Assembly: GCA_020354435.1 (NCBI GenBank)
Contig: CP070646.1
Span: 2,692,994 to 2,729,804 of the forward strand
Direction: 5' to 3'
Length of the DNA: 36,811 bases
Source of the DNA: Gammaproteobacteria bacterium
GTDB lineage: Bacteria > Pseudomonadota > Gammaproteobacteria > GCA-001735895
The notes under the pieces are model-generated. The model was not told the origin of the DNA, ran no database searches, and saw only the letters and a list, made by a program, of their open reading frames with translations. Below are positions 25,434 through 33,018 of this stretch, piece by piece. Numbering within the stretch: position 1 is the stretch's first letter; every line of letters begins with the position of its first letter. Both the position numbers and the translations under genes were made by a program.

Positions 25434-25871
25434 TTACTTGCGAAGGTATTTCGCCTTGTCGGGAAATATCTTGCGCACACCGCCCTGTGGATCTTCCTGG
25501 TCGCCATCGCGACGCGGGATAAAGTGTATGTGCGCGTGGAACACCGATTGTCCCGCACTTTTACCCGCATTGGTGCCCATGTTGAAGCCCGTAACACGGG
25601 GGTCTTCGGCCTGCAGACGCTGGCGCGCTCGCTGCATGAGTCGGTTGGCGGCATCGATTTCCGCCGGGTTCATATCGAAATAATCCTTAACATGACGACG
25701 TGGAATGATCAGGCAGTGGCCCTCGGAAACGGGATAACTGTCTCGTAGCGTCATACAAAGCTCGTTTTCGTCTATCACTTCGAATTTATCTTCCGGCAAT
25801 TCGCAAAACAGGCAGCCGGATTTGAACTCCGCTGCCGTTACATCGCCGTCATAAAGCTGAGCTTGTTCCAT
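25434..25871 (-). CDS. HIT family protein
   Basis: A 145-residue HIT protein with the triad HAHIHF (H112, H114, H116) and an N-terminal CLFC (C20, C23) that may bind zinc. Internal landmarks are SEGHCLIIPRRHVKDYF and NMGTNAGKSAGQSVFHAH, the usual Fhit/Hint-like pattern; the end carries a basic tail (KIFPDKAKYLRK). It likely hydrolyses a nucleotide conjugate, substrate unknown. It differs clearly from the HIT protein at 11229, so this is not a recent duplication. It is divergent from lexA with a 256-bp gap. The ATG at 25871 is chosen; AGGGG lies about 13 bases upstream. Confidence 0.9.
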   Translation of the reverse strand: MEQAQLYDGDVTAAEFKSGCLFCELPEDKFEVIDENELCMTLRDSYPVSEGHCLIIPRRHVKDYFDMNPAEIDAANRLMQRARQRLQAEDPRVTGFNMGTNAGKSAGQSVFHAHIHFIPRRDGDQEDPQGGVRKIFPDKAKYLRK

Positions 25872-26066
25872 GGTTATTTTTCCCCTGGCTCAAAACAGGT
25901 ATTCGATTGCGGTATGCAGAACCCGATTCGAATACCCGGTCATACGAAAGCGCGGATTCTAGCCAATAAAGCGGAAGCAGGTCAAAGCCGGGCCGGATCG
26001 AACTTCGATGAGCATTCCTGCCCGCATCGATTCGGCTTTGGACAGCTGAATAACACTGGATCAGGC

Positions 26067-26116
26067 TTGCAAGTTCTCATTTTTTTCTCTAAACTCGCTG
26101 AGAAGAAAATGAGAAC
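26067..26116 (+). promoter_or_regulatory. lexA promoter with two LexA-box-like arms
   Basis: -35 TTGCAA (26067-26072) and -10 TAAACT (26090-26095) are 17 bp apart. The spacer is exactly one arm, GTTCTCATTTTTTTCTC (26073-26089), and its inverse GAGAAGAAAATGAGAAC (26100-26116) covers the expected start site; arms match at 16 of 17. Each arm reads GTTC-N7-TTTC or GAAG-N7-GAAC, one change from the alphaproteobacterial LexA box GTTC-N7-GTTC. No CTGT-N8-ACAG box is present. Autoregulation by LexA is inferred. Confidence 0.6.
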
Positions 26117-26127
26117 AGGCGGCTTTG

Positions 26128-26727
26128 ATGTTAACCTCGCAGGAACAGAAGACACTCCAGTTCATTCGTAATTACCTTGCGCAGCACGGTTGTGCGCCCA
26201 AATTCAAGGAGATCGGCGTCGCCATCGGCGTCAATTCTCACGGTACGATTCATCGCTACGTCAAGTCGCTCGAAGACAAGGGTTACATCGAGCGGGCCAA
26301 GAGCCATTCGCGCGGCATCGCGCTGGTCGAACTGCCGCTGGTCAGTCCACCGACGATTCCGCTGGCCGGCAGGATCGCAGCCGGTATGCCGATCGAAGCG
26401 ATCGAGGATCAGCAGGAGCTGAACCTGGCGGAGATGTTCATGGGACCGGAGCTTTTCGCGTTACGCGTAACCGGCGATTCGATGATTGATGCCGGTATCC
26501 TCGACGAGGATTACGTCATCATCAGGAAGCAGCCGGTTGCAAACGATGGCGATATCGTCGTCGCGATGATAGACCGGGCCGAGGCAACGCTGAAGCGTTT
26601 CAAGCGCCGAGGCGAAGACCAGATTGCGTTAATTCCCGAAAACGCGGACATGGAGCCGATGATTTACCCGGCCGAACGCGTCACGATACACGGCGTACTG
26701 GTTGGCCAGCTGCGTAATTACCGCTAA
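26128..26727 (+). CDS. lexA: LexA repressor (SOS response), atypical DNA-binding domain
   Basis: A 199-residue LexA from ATG 26128 (a TTG directly before it adds one residue). The winged helix domain (1-68) has recognition segment VNSHGTIHRYVKSLEDKGYI. Self-cleavage site A80-G81 lies in IPLAGRIAAGMP; the catalytic pair is S118 (VTGDSMIDAGI) and K156 (EATLKRFKR). RecA filaments trigger cleavage and release SOS genes. The catalytic half is canonical, but the recognition helix differs from E. coli LexA (SPNAAEEHLKAL) and shares the S-G-IHR pattern of alphaproteobacterial LexA, in line with its unusual promoter boxes. No imuA-imuB-dnaE2 cassette follows; suhB is convergent 23 bp downstream. Confidence 0.93.
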   Translation: MLTSQEQKTLQFIRNYLAQHGCAPKFKEIGVAIGVNSHGTIHRYVKSLEDKGYIERAKSHSRGIALVELPLVSPPTIPLAGRIAAGMPIEAIEDQQELNLAEMFMGPELFALRVTGDSMIDAGILDEDYVIIRKQPVANDGDIVVAMIDRAEATLKRFKRRGEDQIALIPENADMEPMIYPAERVTIHGVLVGQLRNYR

Positions 26728-26750
26728 TTTTACGTTCCCTGTCGATTCGG

Positions 26751-27539
26751 CTAGGAATTCAGCTGACTTTTGATGATATGCAACATTTCTGCCGTAATGC
26801 GGGGATTTCCTGCGACTATCTGACCATTTTCGAGGAAGTGCTCGTCGCCGGCATAGTCGGTGGCCAGCCCGCCAGCTTCTCGCACGATTAACGCACCGGC
26901 GGCAAGGTCCCAGGCCTGAAGTCCGGCTTCCCAGTAGCCGTCGAGTCGGCCCGCGGCAACATACGCCAGGTCGAGTGCGGCAGCGCCGGCACGGCGAATG
27001 TCGCGCGCCGAGGTGAACAATTGCTGGAACAGCTTCAGGAACTGATCGAGTTGCTCGGGATTGCGGAATGGGAAACCGGTGGCGAGCAGAGCCGAGTCGA
27101 GCGATTTGTTAGGGCTGACGCGGATTCGACGGTTGTTCAGGGTTGCGCCATCGCCGCGGCTGGCGGAAAACAATTCCTGCTTGAATGGATCGTAAACAAC
27201 GCCGTGGGTCAATCGGCCCTGGTGTTCGCATGCGATCGAAACCGCGTAATGCGGAAAGCCGTGCAGGAAATTGGTGGTACCGTCGAGTGGATCGATAATC
27301 CAGCGATATTCTTTTTGCCCGTCGATAACGCCGGATTCTTCGGCAACGATGCCGTGATCGGGGTATGCCTTGAGCAATTCATCGATGATTCGGGCTTCGG
27401 CCCCATGATCGACTTCGCTGACAAAATCGTTGCGGGCTTTTACCTCGACCCGCAAGTCGGGTAGTTTGTTGATCTTGCGCACGATAAAATCCCCGGCACG
27501 GCGAGCGGCTCGAATCGCGATGTTCAACATGGGTTGCAT
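26751..27539 (-). CDS. suhB: Inositol-1-monophosphatase SuhB
   Basis: A 262-residue inositol monophosphatase family protein. Start MQPMLNIAIRAARRAGDFIV closely follows E. coli SuhB. Metal and substrate motifs: VAEESG, WIIDPLDGTTNFLHGFPHY (family signature 1) and AWDLAAGALIVREAGG (signature 2). It dephosphorylates myo-inositol-1-phosphate with Mg2+; in E. coli SuhB also joins the NusA/NusB rRNA antitermination complex, which may be its main role. It is divergent from trmJ with a 101-bp gap, the usual suhB-trmJ arrangement in gammaproteobacteria. Confidence 0.95.
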   Translation of the reverse strand: MQPMLNIAIRAARRAGDFIVRKINKLPDLRVEVKARNDFVSEVDHGAEARIIDELLKAYPDHGIVAEESGVIDGQKEYRWIIDPLDGTTNFLHGFPHYAVSIACEHQGRLTHGVVYDPFKQELFSASRGDGATLNNRRIRVSPNKSLDSALLATGFPFRNPEQLDQFLKLFQQLFTSARDIRRAGAAALDLAYVAAGRLDGYWEAGLQAWDLAAGALIVREAGGLATDYAGDEHFLENGQIVAGNPRITAEMLHIIKSQLNS

Positions 27540-27640
27540 GAGCAGAATTTCATCGTTGCAAAAATGGCCGCGCAGTCTATCAAAGGGCCCGTCAATAAAC
27601 CAGATAAACCCGCCGTCTGCGGGTACAGAGACAGAACGGA

Positions 27641-28363
27641 TTGAAGCTGGAAAACATCAAAATCGTTATGGTCGGGACCACTCATCCCGGCAATATCGGC
27701 GCCGCCGCGAGGGCAATGCACAACATGTGCATCGGCCGGCTTAGCCTGGTCGATCCACAGTGCCCGATCGGTGAGGTCGCATACGCCCGCGCTTCGGGCG
27801 CCAACGCGGTACTGGATAAGCGTGAAACCTGGGCCGATCTGAAACAGGCGGTCGGCGATTGCAGCCTGGTGGTTGCCACCAGCGCGCGTCGACGCTCTTT
27901 GGCCTGGCCCGAACTGAGGCCGCGCGAGCTGGCTGAAAAGATCGATGCCATGCCCGATGGTGAGCAGGTAGCACTGGTGTTTGGACGCGAGCACTCGGGA
28001 CTGACCAACGAAGAAATACAGCTGTGCAACCAGATGGTCTGTATTCCCACCAATCCCGGCTTTAGCTCGCTTAACCTGGCCGCGGCGATCCAGGTGCTGT
28101 GTTACGAGATTTTCAGCCAGCAGGCGCCGGCAGAGACGGAAAAAACGATCGACCCCCAGGATTTGCCTGCGCGCAGCAGTGACCTCGAGGGTTATTTCGA
28201 ACATCTGCAACAGGTGCTCGAAGCCACCGGTTTTCTCGATCCGGAACAGCCCGGCCTGATCATGCAACGCCTGCGGCGGCTCTATCTGCGCAGCGAATTG
28301 ACGCTTAACGAAATCAATATTCTGCGTGGCATGCTGACTGCGGTTCAGAAAAAGCGCGATTGA
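27641..28363 (+). CDS. trmJ: tRNA (Cm32/Um32) methyltransferase TrmJ
   Basis: A 240-residue SPOUT-class methyltransferase. The start is a TTG (MKLENIKIVMVGTTHPGNIG), chosen because it aligns with E. coli TrmJ; no ATG suits. SAM-knot motifs are VALVFGREHSGLTNEE and CIPTNPGFSSLNLAAAIQVL; HPGNIGAAARAM at the N-terminus is the substrate-side motif. It 2'-O-methylates nucleotide 32 in the anticodon loop of several tRNAs using SAM. A C-terminal helical extension (about 160-240) with LRRLYLRSELTLNEINILRGML is typical. Phased GTTAC repeats for the next gene begin 2 bp after its stop. Confidence 0.93.
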   Translation: MKLENIKIVMVGTTHPGNIGAAARAMHNMCIGRLSLVDPQCPIGEVAYARASGANAVLDKRETWADLKQAVGDCSLVVATSARRRSLAWPELRPRELAEKIDAMPDGEQVALVFGREHSGLTNEEIQLCNQMVCIPTNPGFSSLNLAAAIQVLCYEIFSQQAPAETEKTIDPQDLPARSSDLEGYFEHLQQVLEATGFLDPEQPGLIMQRLRRLYLRSELTLNEINILRGMLTAVQKKRD

Positions 28364-28365
28364 TT

Positions 28366-28390
28366 GTTACAAACTGTTACAAAACGTTAC
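28366..28390 (+). promoter_or_regulatory. Triple GTTAC direct repeat (RstA/CpxR-type box)
   Basis: GTTAC occurs at 28366, 28376 and 28386, each exactly 10 bp apart, with an inverted GTAAC at 28407-28411. TACAAACTGTTACA inside it fits the E. coli RstA box pattern TACA-N4-GTTACA. It lies 73-97 bp before the Spy-like gene, whose downstream neighbours encode an OmpR-family regulator and its kinase. Autoregulation is inferred. Confidence 0.6.
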
Positions 28391-28462
28391 CCGATCGAAA
28401 AGCTTTGTAACAGCCCGGTCCATAAACTCTGCTTCGTCATTAATCAAAGACGGAGCAGATCC

Positions 28463-28951
28463 ATGAAACTTTCGACCAAAATTATCACGGCAGTTTTACT
28501 AGTTGCCGGCAGTTCGGGCGTGGTTTACGCATTCAGCAGGCACAGCGACTGGCACATGACGCCCGAAGAAAAGGTTGAGTTTGTCACCGAACGGGTAACC
28601 AAAAAGCTCGATCTGGATCAGCAGCAACAGCAAAACTTCATTGCGATGGCCGAAACCTTGGCACAGATTATGCTCGATGCCAGGGCCGCCAAACAGGCGC
28701 AAATCAATGAAATCAGCCAGCTGCTGCAGGAACCGAGTTTCAATCAGGCACGCGCGCTCGAGATCGTGCAGCAAAAAACCCAGATGGTTAACGACAATGC
28801 GCCACCGGTAATTTCATCGTTGGCCGTGTTCCTGGATTCGTTGACTGCTGAGCAAAAAACGAAACTGCAGGATTTCGTCAGGCATCACCGTGGCGGCAGG
28901 CACCATGGGTACGCTAGCGGCCACTTCGGTAAACATGGCAATAGCGAATAA
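28463..28951 (+). CDS. Spy/CpxP family periplasmic protein
   Basis: A 162-residue exported protein. The signal peptide (about 1-23, MKLSTKIITAVLLVAGSSGV ending VYA) is followed by a mature part that is almost all helical, with MTPEEKVEFVTERVTKKLDL and the LTxxQ-type motif SLTAEQKTKLQDF that marks Spy/CpxP proteins. The end is rich in His and Gly (HHRGGRHHGYASGHFGKHG), which may bind metal. Such proteins hold unfolded envelope proteins or sense envelope and metal stress for their two-component system. The ATG at 28463 has GGAG upstream; the frame extends further 5' but without a signal peptide. It precedes the regulator gene by 81 bp, with a GC hairpin (about 28970-28994) between. Confidence 0.85.
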   Translation: MKLSTKIITAVLLVAGSSGVVYAFSRHSDWHMTPEEKVEFVTERVTKKLDLDQQQQQNFIAMAETLAQIMLDARAAKQAQINEISQLLQEPSFNQARALEIVQQKTQMVNDNAPPVISSLAVFLDSLTAEQKTKLQDFVRHHRGGRHHGYASGHFGKHGNSE

Positions 28952-29032
28952 GCCGCTATCTAACGGCTGCGCGGCTTCTCAAAGGGGAGCCGCGTTGTAC
29001 AATGTCCGACGGTTATCGACGCGGGCGGGTAC

Positions 29033-29698
29033 ATGCGTAAACTACTATTGATAGACGATGACGAACGGCTGGCCGGGCCTCTGCAGCAGTACTTTTCGAA
29101 GTTCGAGCTTTCTCTGCACAACGAAACCCATCCGCTGCGCGGCATCGAGCGAATCAGAAAGGAAAACTTCGACCTGGTCGTGCTCGATGTCATGCTGCCT
29201 GAAATCGATGGCTTCGAAACCTGCCGCAGGATCCGGCAATTCAGCGACATTCCGATCGTCATGCTAACCGCCCGCGGAGAAGTCATGGACCGCGTTGTCG
29301 GCCTCGAGCTGGGTGCCGACGACTACCTGCCGAAACCCTTCGAGCCGCGCGAACTGGTCGTGCGCATCCAGAACATTTTTCGGCGAGGCAAGGTGCAGCA
29401 GGCCAAGTCCGTGTTTCAGCTGGGAGATTTGACCATCGACCTGGAGACCAAGCAGCTTCGCCGCGGCGACAATGAAATCCCGATTACCGCAACCGAGTAT
29501 GAATTGCTGCGCCTGCTGCTGCAAAACCGGGAACGGGTCATGTCTCGCGACGAAATCATGCAGGCACTGCGCGGTATCGATGCGGACATTTACAGCCGTG
29601 CGATCGACGTGCTGGTCAGCAGGCTGCGGCAAAAGCTCGAACGCCCCGAACTGATCCGCACCGTGCGCGGACAGGGCTATCAACTCGTCAACCGCTAA
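29033..29698 (+). CDS. OmpR-family response regulator (RstA/CpxR-like)
   Basis: A 221-residue regulator. The receiver domain (1-115) has acidic pocket DDD (8-10), phospho-acceptor D52 in LVVLDVMLPEIDG and K101 in DDYLPKPFEP. The C-terminal winged helix (about 128-220) reads ITATEYELLRLLLQN, SRDEIMQALRG and SRAIDVLVSRLRQKL, then TVRGQGYQLV. It binds DNA as a dimer at direct repeats, matching the 10-bp phased GTTAC repeats at 28366. The stop overlaps the kinase start (TAATG). Similarity is closest to RstA and CpxR; the two cannot be firmly separated here, but the RstA-like box favours RstA. Confidence 0.93.
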   Translation: MRKLLLIDDDERLAGPLQQYFSKFELSLHNETHPLRGIERIRKENFDLVVLDVMLPEIDGFETCRRIRQFSDIPIVMLTARGEVMDRVVGLELGADDYLPKPFEPRELVVRIQNIFRRGKVQQAKSVFQLGDLTIDLETKQLRRGDNEIPITATEYELLRLLLQNRERVMSRDEIMQALRGIDADIYSRAIDVLVSRLRQKLERPELIRTVRGQGYQLVNR

Positions 29699-31002
29699 TG
29701 CTCGCTTACCTGCAAAGAAAATGGCAAAGCCTGATATTCCGGCTGTTGTTTTATTTCCTGATTGCAATCCTGGCGCTCGCGATCGTGCTTGGGGTCAGTT
29801 TCGCCAAGCGTGTTAGACCGCATGTGCAAAACGAAATACTGCCCAACGTCGAGCGCTATATCGAATATCTGATCGACGATATCGGTATCCCGCCCGATCT
29901 CGTGGTTGCCCAGCGGCTGGCGGACGAACTGCCGTTCGAACTCAGAATTGAAGGGCAGGGTGTCGACTGGTCGTCTAGCCCCAGGCTGGGCGCTATTTCG
30001 GGTTACCATTTCGAGCCGGCGCCGGCACCCTATGATAACGTCTATTTCAGTCATCACCGCCGTGCCGAGTACCTGCTGGTCGAGTTAAGGGATTATCGTT
30101 ACCTGTTTGTCGTCGATAACAGTTTTCGACTTGGCCAGGAACGTCGTCACGGTTTTCTGTTCGTGTTTCTGGGATTGATCTTTTTTGTACTGTATTTTGC
30201 TATTCGCCGGCTGTTCAGGCCGCTCGAGACCATGTCGCAACAGGTCCGAGGGATTGGCGAGGGTGATCTTGAACAGACGGTCGACGTTCCCGGCAAAAAC
30301 GAACTGGCGTTACTGGCCGCGGGCATCAATCGTATGTCGGCGCAAATCAAGTCGATGCTGGAGGGTAAATCGGCGCTATTGCTGGCAATCAGTCATGAGC
30401 TGCGATCGCCGATGACACGCATGCGCGTCAATCTCGAATTGCTCGATGAGAGCGATATACGCAAAAAGCTGATCGAGGATCTGCACGAGATGGAAAACCT
30501 GGTCGCGGCGATACTCGAATCTGAAAGGCTGAACCGGCGACACGCCCCGCTAAACCTCAGTCGCTGTGCGCTGGGGGACCTGGTTGAAGGGGTTATCCGC
30601 GATCATCCCTGTCGGCAGCGTATCGAAACGCGGCTGTCGCCCGTCGAGCTTGATATCGACCCAATGCGCATCAGGCTATTGGTCAAGAACCTGGTCGATA
30701 ATGCCTGCCAGTATTCGCAAGCCGCGGATGGCCCGATCGACGTGGTTCTGAACCACGGGCAGCATGAGGTTACGCTCGAATTTCACGATCGCGGCGTCGG
30801 CATTGAAGCGCAGGAAATTCCGCGCCTGACCGAGGCATTTTACCGACCCGATAGCGCCCGCCAGCGGGATACCGGTGGCTACGGGCTCGGACTTTATCTT
30901 TGCCGTCTTATCGCCGAGGCTCACGGCGGTAATATCGACATTGAAAGCCTGCCCGGAAGGGGTACAAAGGTGGCAGTCAGACTACCCCTTGATAATAGTT
31001 GA
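29698..31002 (+). CDS. Sensor histidine kinase (RstB/CpxA-like)
   Basis: A 434-residue membrane kinase. TM1 is about 13-35, the periplasmic sensor about 36-151, TM2 about 152-170, HAMP about 171-223. The dimerisation domain has H233 in LLLAISHELRSPMTRMRVNL. The ATPase part has N-box LVKNLVDNACQYS, G1 FHDRGVGIE and G2 TGGYGLGLYLCRLIAEAHGG. The periplasmic domain, about 115 residues, is of RstB size and has no named fold. It phosphorylates the regulator with which it overlaps by one base. The end of the gene contains the iscR control site. Confidence 0.93.
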   Translation: MLAYLQRKWQSLIFRLLFYFLIAILALAIVLGVSFAKRVRPHVQNEILPNVERYIEYLIDDIGIPPDLVVAQRLADELPFELRIEGQGVDWSSSPRLGAISGYHFEPAPAPYDNVYFSHHRRAEYLLVELRDYRYLFVVDNSFRLGQERRHGFLFVFLGLIFFVLYFAIRRLFRPLETMSQQVRGIGEGDLEQTVDVPGKNELALLAAGINRMSAQIKSMLEGKSALLLAISHELRSPMTRMRVNLELLDESDIRKKLIEDLHEMENLVAAILESERLNRRHAPLNLSRCALGDLVEGVIRDHPCRQRIETRLSPVELDIDPMRIRLLVKNLVDNACQYSQAADGPIDVVLNHGQHEVTLEFHDRGVGIEAQEIPRLTEAFYRPDSARQRDTGGYGLGLYLCRLIAEAHGGNIDIESLPGRGTKVAVRLPLDNS

Positions 31003-31026
31003 CCATTTTAGTCAGGATTGTATACT
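30995..31026 (+). promoter_or_regulatory. iscR promoter with type 1 IscR site
   Basis: -35 TTGACC (30999-31004) and -10 TATACT (31021-31026) are 16 bp apart. The segment 30995-31019 begins ATAGTTGACCATTTTAGTC and matches 22 of 25 positions of the enteric type 1 IscR consensus (ATASYYGAC-N6-AGTCRRSTAT form); it covers the -35 and spacer as in E. coli, so IscR would repress. It overlaps the last codons of the kinase gene. Confidence 0.75.
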
Positions 31027-31055
31027 GAGGTCGTTTTCCGCCAATCCTTGCTAAC

Positions 31056-31514
31056 ATGCGACTGTCCACTAAAAGCCGTTACGCGGTTACCTCGCTGCTT
31101 GATCTCGTAATGCATTCCGACCAGGGCCCGGTGTCACTGGCAGATATCTCTGTGCGCCAGGGCATATCGCTGTCTTACCTGGAGCAATTGTTTGCCAAGA
31201 TGCGCCGCAACAAGCTGGTTGTCAGTACGCGCGGGCCGGGCGGTGGCTACAGCCTCGGTGCGAGCCCCGAACAGGTTTGTATCGCTGACGTCATCAATGC
31301 CGTCGACGAGGAAATGCAGGTGGCCGACAAGGATGTCGTCAATGGTTCGGCAACTTACGAACCCTGCCTCACCGAACAGCTATGGGAAGAACTCAGTGCC
31401 GAAATTGAAAATTTTCTGACCACGATATCGCTGGCCGACATGATGAAAAACGAAGAGGTTCAGGAGTTATCCCGTGCCCATGATTTGCGGCAACGACATC
31501 AAAATCTGCTGTAA
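31056..31514 (+). CDS. iscR: Rrf2-family regulator IscR lacking most cluster ligands
   Basis: A 152-residue IscR. The winged helix (1-70) is close to canonical: MRLSTKSRYAVTSLLDL, SLSYLEQLFAKMRRNKLV with E43, and STRGPGGGYSLG. In E. coli the [2Fe-2S] ligands are C92, C98, C104 and H107. Here, in gapless alignment, these are K92, S98, C104 and E107: three of four are gone. The CLTEQLWEELS segment after it is otherwise conserved. It therefore may not hold a cluster in the usual way, and its DNA-binding control must differ or be constitutive. It is first in the isc operon, 6 bp before iscS, and the promoter carries a type 1 IscR site. Confidence 0.92.
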   Translation: MRLSTKSRYAVTSLLDLVMHSDQGPVSLADISVRQGISLSYLEQLFAKMRRNKLVVSTRGPGGGYSLGASPEQVCIADVINAVDEEMQVADKDVVNGSATYEPCLTEQLWEELSAEIENFLTTISLADMMKNEEVQELSRAHDLRQRHQNLL

Positions 31515-31520
31515 CTAGAG

Positions 31521-32669
31521 ATGTCAATCTACCTGGATTATAACGCTACTTCGCCACTGCATCCGGAAGTCCTCGAGGCGATGATGCCGTTTCTGCAAAA
31601 CCCGGTCGGTAATCCGTCCAGCCTGCACAGTTATGGTCGCATGGCGCGCTCGGCGGTGGAGAGCGCGCGTGCCGAGGTCGCACAACTGGTCGGTTGTGAT
31701 AGTGCTGCGATTATTTTCACCTCGGGTGGCACCGAAGCCAATAACATGTTGTTGAAGGCTTATCTGGATCGCAGCAGCCGGCGTCCGGTCATCAGTACCT
31801 GTATCGAGCACCCGAGCGTGCTCGAACCGCTAAAGCAATTACGGGCCGAGGGTGTGCAGGTTATTTTGCTCGAATCCGATTGCGATGGACGGGTTGATCT
31901 CGAGGCAGCGCGGTCGCAAATCGAGAATGTCGATACGCAAATGCTTTCGGTCATATACGCGAATAATGAAACCGGTGTTATTCAACCGGTCGAGGAATTG
32001 TCGGCAATGGTTGATCGTGACATCTGCCTGGTGCATAGCGACGCGACCCAGGCCATTGGAAAACTTCCGATCGATATGTCTCGACTTGCGCTCGACGCCA
32101 TCAGCTTTTCCGCGCACAAGCTGCGGGGGCCCCAGGGCATCGGTGCGCTGGTCGTCAATCGTAAGCCAAGGCAGGCACTGATCACCGGCGGTGAGCAGGA
32201 AAACAAACGTCGCGGCGGTACCGAAAACGTGGCCGCTATCGTTGGCCTGGGCAAGGCGGCGCAGATAGCCCGCCTTGAAATAGAGCACAGGCAACACTAT
32301 TTAACACAGTTAAGGGATGCTTTCGAAGCCAGGCTGGCGGCAATTCCTGGCAGTGTGGTATTCGGGCAGTCGGTGCCAAGGTTGCCGAACACAACCTACT
32401 TCGCGCTACCGTATTACCACGGTGAAACCCTGTTGATGGAACTCGATCGATCCGGTTTTGCCCTGGCCAGCGGGTCCGCCTGTCATAGCTCGGTAACCGA
32501 ACCCAGCCATGTGCTCAAGGCGATGGGTATCGATGACAACCTGGCACTGAATGCAATCCGGGTCAGTTTTGGCATGGAAAACAGTTTGCAGGACGTGGAA
32601 CAATTGGCAACCAGGCTCCAGCAGCTGGTAGATAGCCTGCCGGCGGTCATTCGCCAGGCAGCGGTATAG
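31521..32669 (+). CDS. iscS: Cysteine desulfurase (NifS/IscS-like)
   Basis: A 382-residue PLP enzyme. Start [34 protein letters not shown]97 in IEHPSV (ring stacking); [19 protein letters not shown] with PLP lysine K200; mobile catalytic C321 in [16 protein letters not shown]. It removes sulfur from L-cysteine to give a persulfide for Fe-S clusters and other sulfur acceptors. It is about 22 residues shorter than E. coli IscS, and lacks the C-terminal extension that docks IscU; sequence features (short N-terminus, [11 protein letters not shown]) are nearer the NifS-like branch. The next gene, 10 bp on, is iscA where iscU normally lies. The symbol reflects position. Confidence 0.9.
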   Translation: MSIYLDYNATSPLHPEVLEAMMPFLQNPVGNPSSLHSYGRMARSAVESARAEVAQLVGCDSAAIIFTSGGTEANNMLLKAYLDRSSRRPVISTCIEHPSVLEPLKQLRAEGVQVILLESDCDGRVDLEAARSQIENVDTQMLSVIYANNETGVIQPVEELSAMVDRDICLVHSDATQAIGKLPIDMSRLALDAISFSAHKLRGPQGIGALVVNRKPRQALITGGEQENKRRGGTENVAAIVGLGKAAQIARLEIEHRQHYLTQLRDAFEARLAAIPGSVVFGQSVPRLPNTTYFALPYYHGETLLMELDRSGFALASGSACHSSVTEPSHVLKAMGIDDNLALNAIRVSFGMENSLQDVEQLATRLQQLVDSLPAVIRQAAV

Positions 32670-32679
32670 AGAGATATCA

Positions 32680-33003
32680 ATGGCAATTCATTTGAGCGAT
32701 GTGGCGGCTGCAAGAGTGCAGCACTTTCTGCAAAACCGGGGCAAGGGCATCGGTTTGCGGCTCGGCGTAAAGACGACAGGTTGTTCAGGCCTCGCTTACG
32801 TAATCGAGTTTGTCGATGAACTTCAGGATGACGACGAGGTTTTCGAAACCAAGGGCGTAAAGGTTGTCGTCGACAAAAAGAGCCTCGTTTTTCTCGACGG
32901 TACCGAGGTCGATTTTGCAAAGGTCGGTCTGAACGAGGGTTTCCAGTTTAAAAATCCGAACGCGAAGGATGCCTGCGGCTGCGGTGAAAGTTTTACCGTC
33001 TGA
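32680..33003 (+). CDS. iscA: A-type Fe-S carrier IscA
   Basis: A 107-residue A-type carrier with all three cluster cysteines at the E. coli positions: C35 ([10 protein letters not shown]), C99 and C101 (DACGCGESF). It carries or delivers [2Fe-2S]/[4Fe-4S] clusters to target enzymes. The sequence is highly conserved, including FVDGTEVDF-like [22 protein letters not shown] reading as LDGTEVDF. It follows iscS directly, with iscU missing between, and hscB starts 15 bp later. AGAGAG precedes the ATG. Confidence 0.95.
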   Translation: MAIHLSDVAAARVQHFLQNRGKGIGLRLGVKTTGCSGLAYVIEFVDELQDDDEVFETKGVKVVVDKKSLVFLDGTEVDFAKVGLNEGFQFKNPNAKDACGCGESFTV

Positions 33004-33018
33004 TTCAAAAATCCAAAC

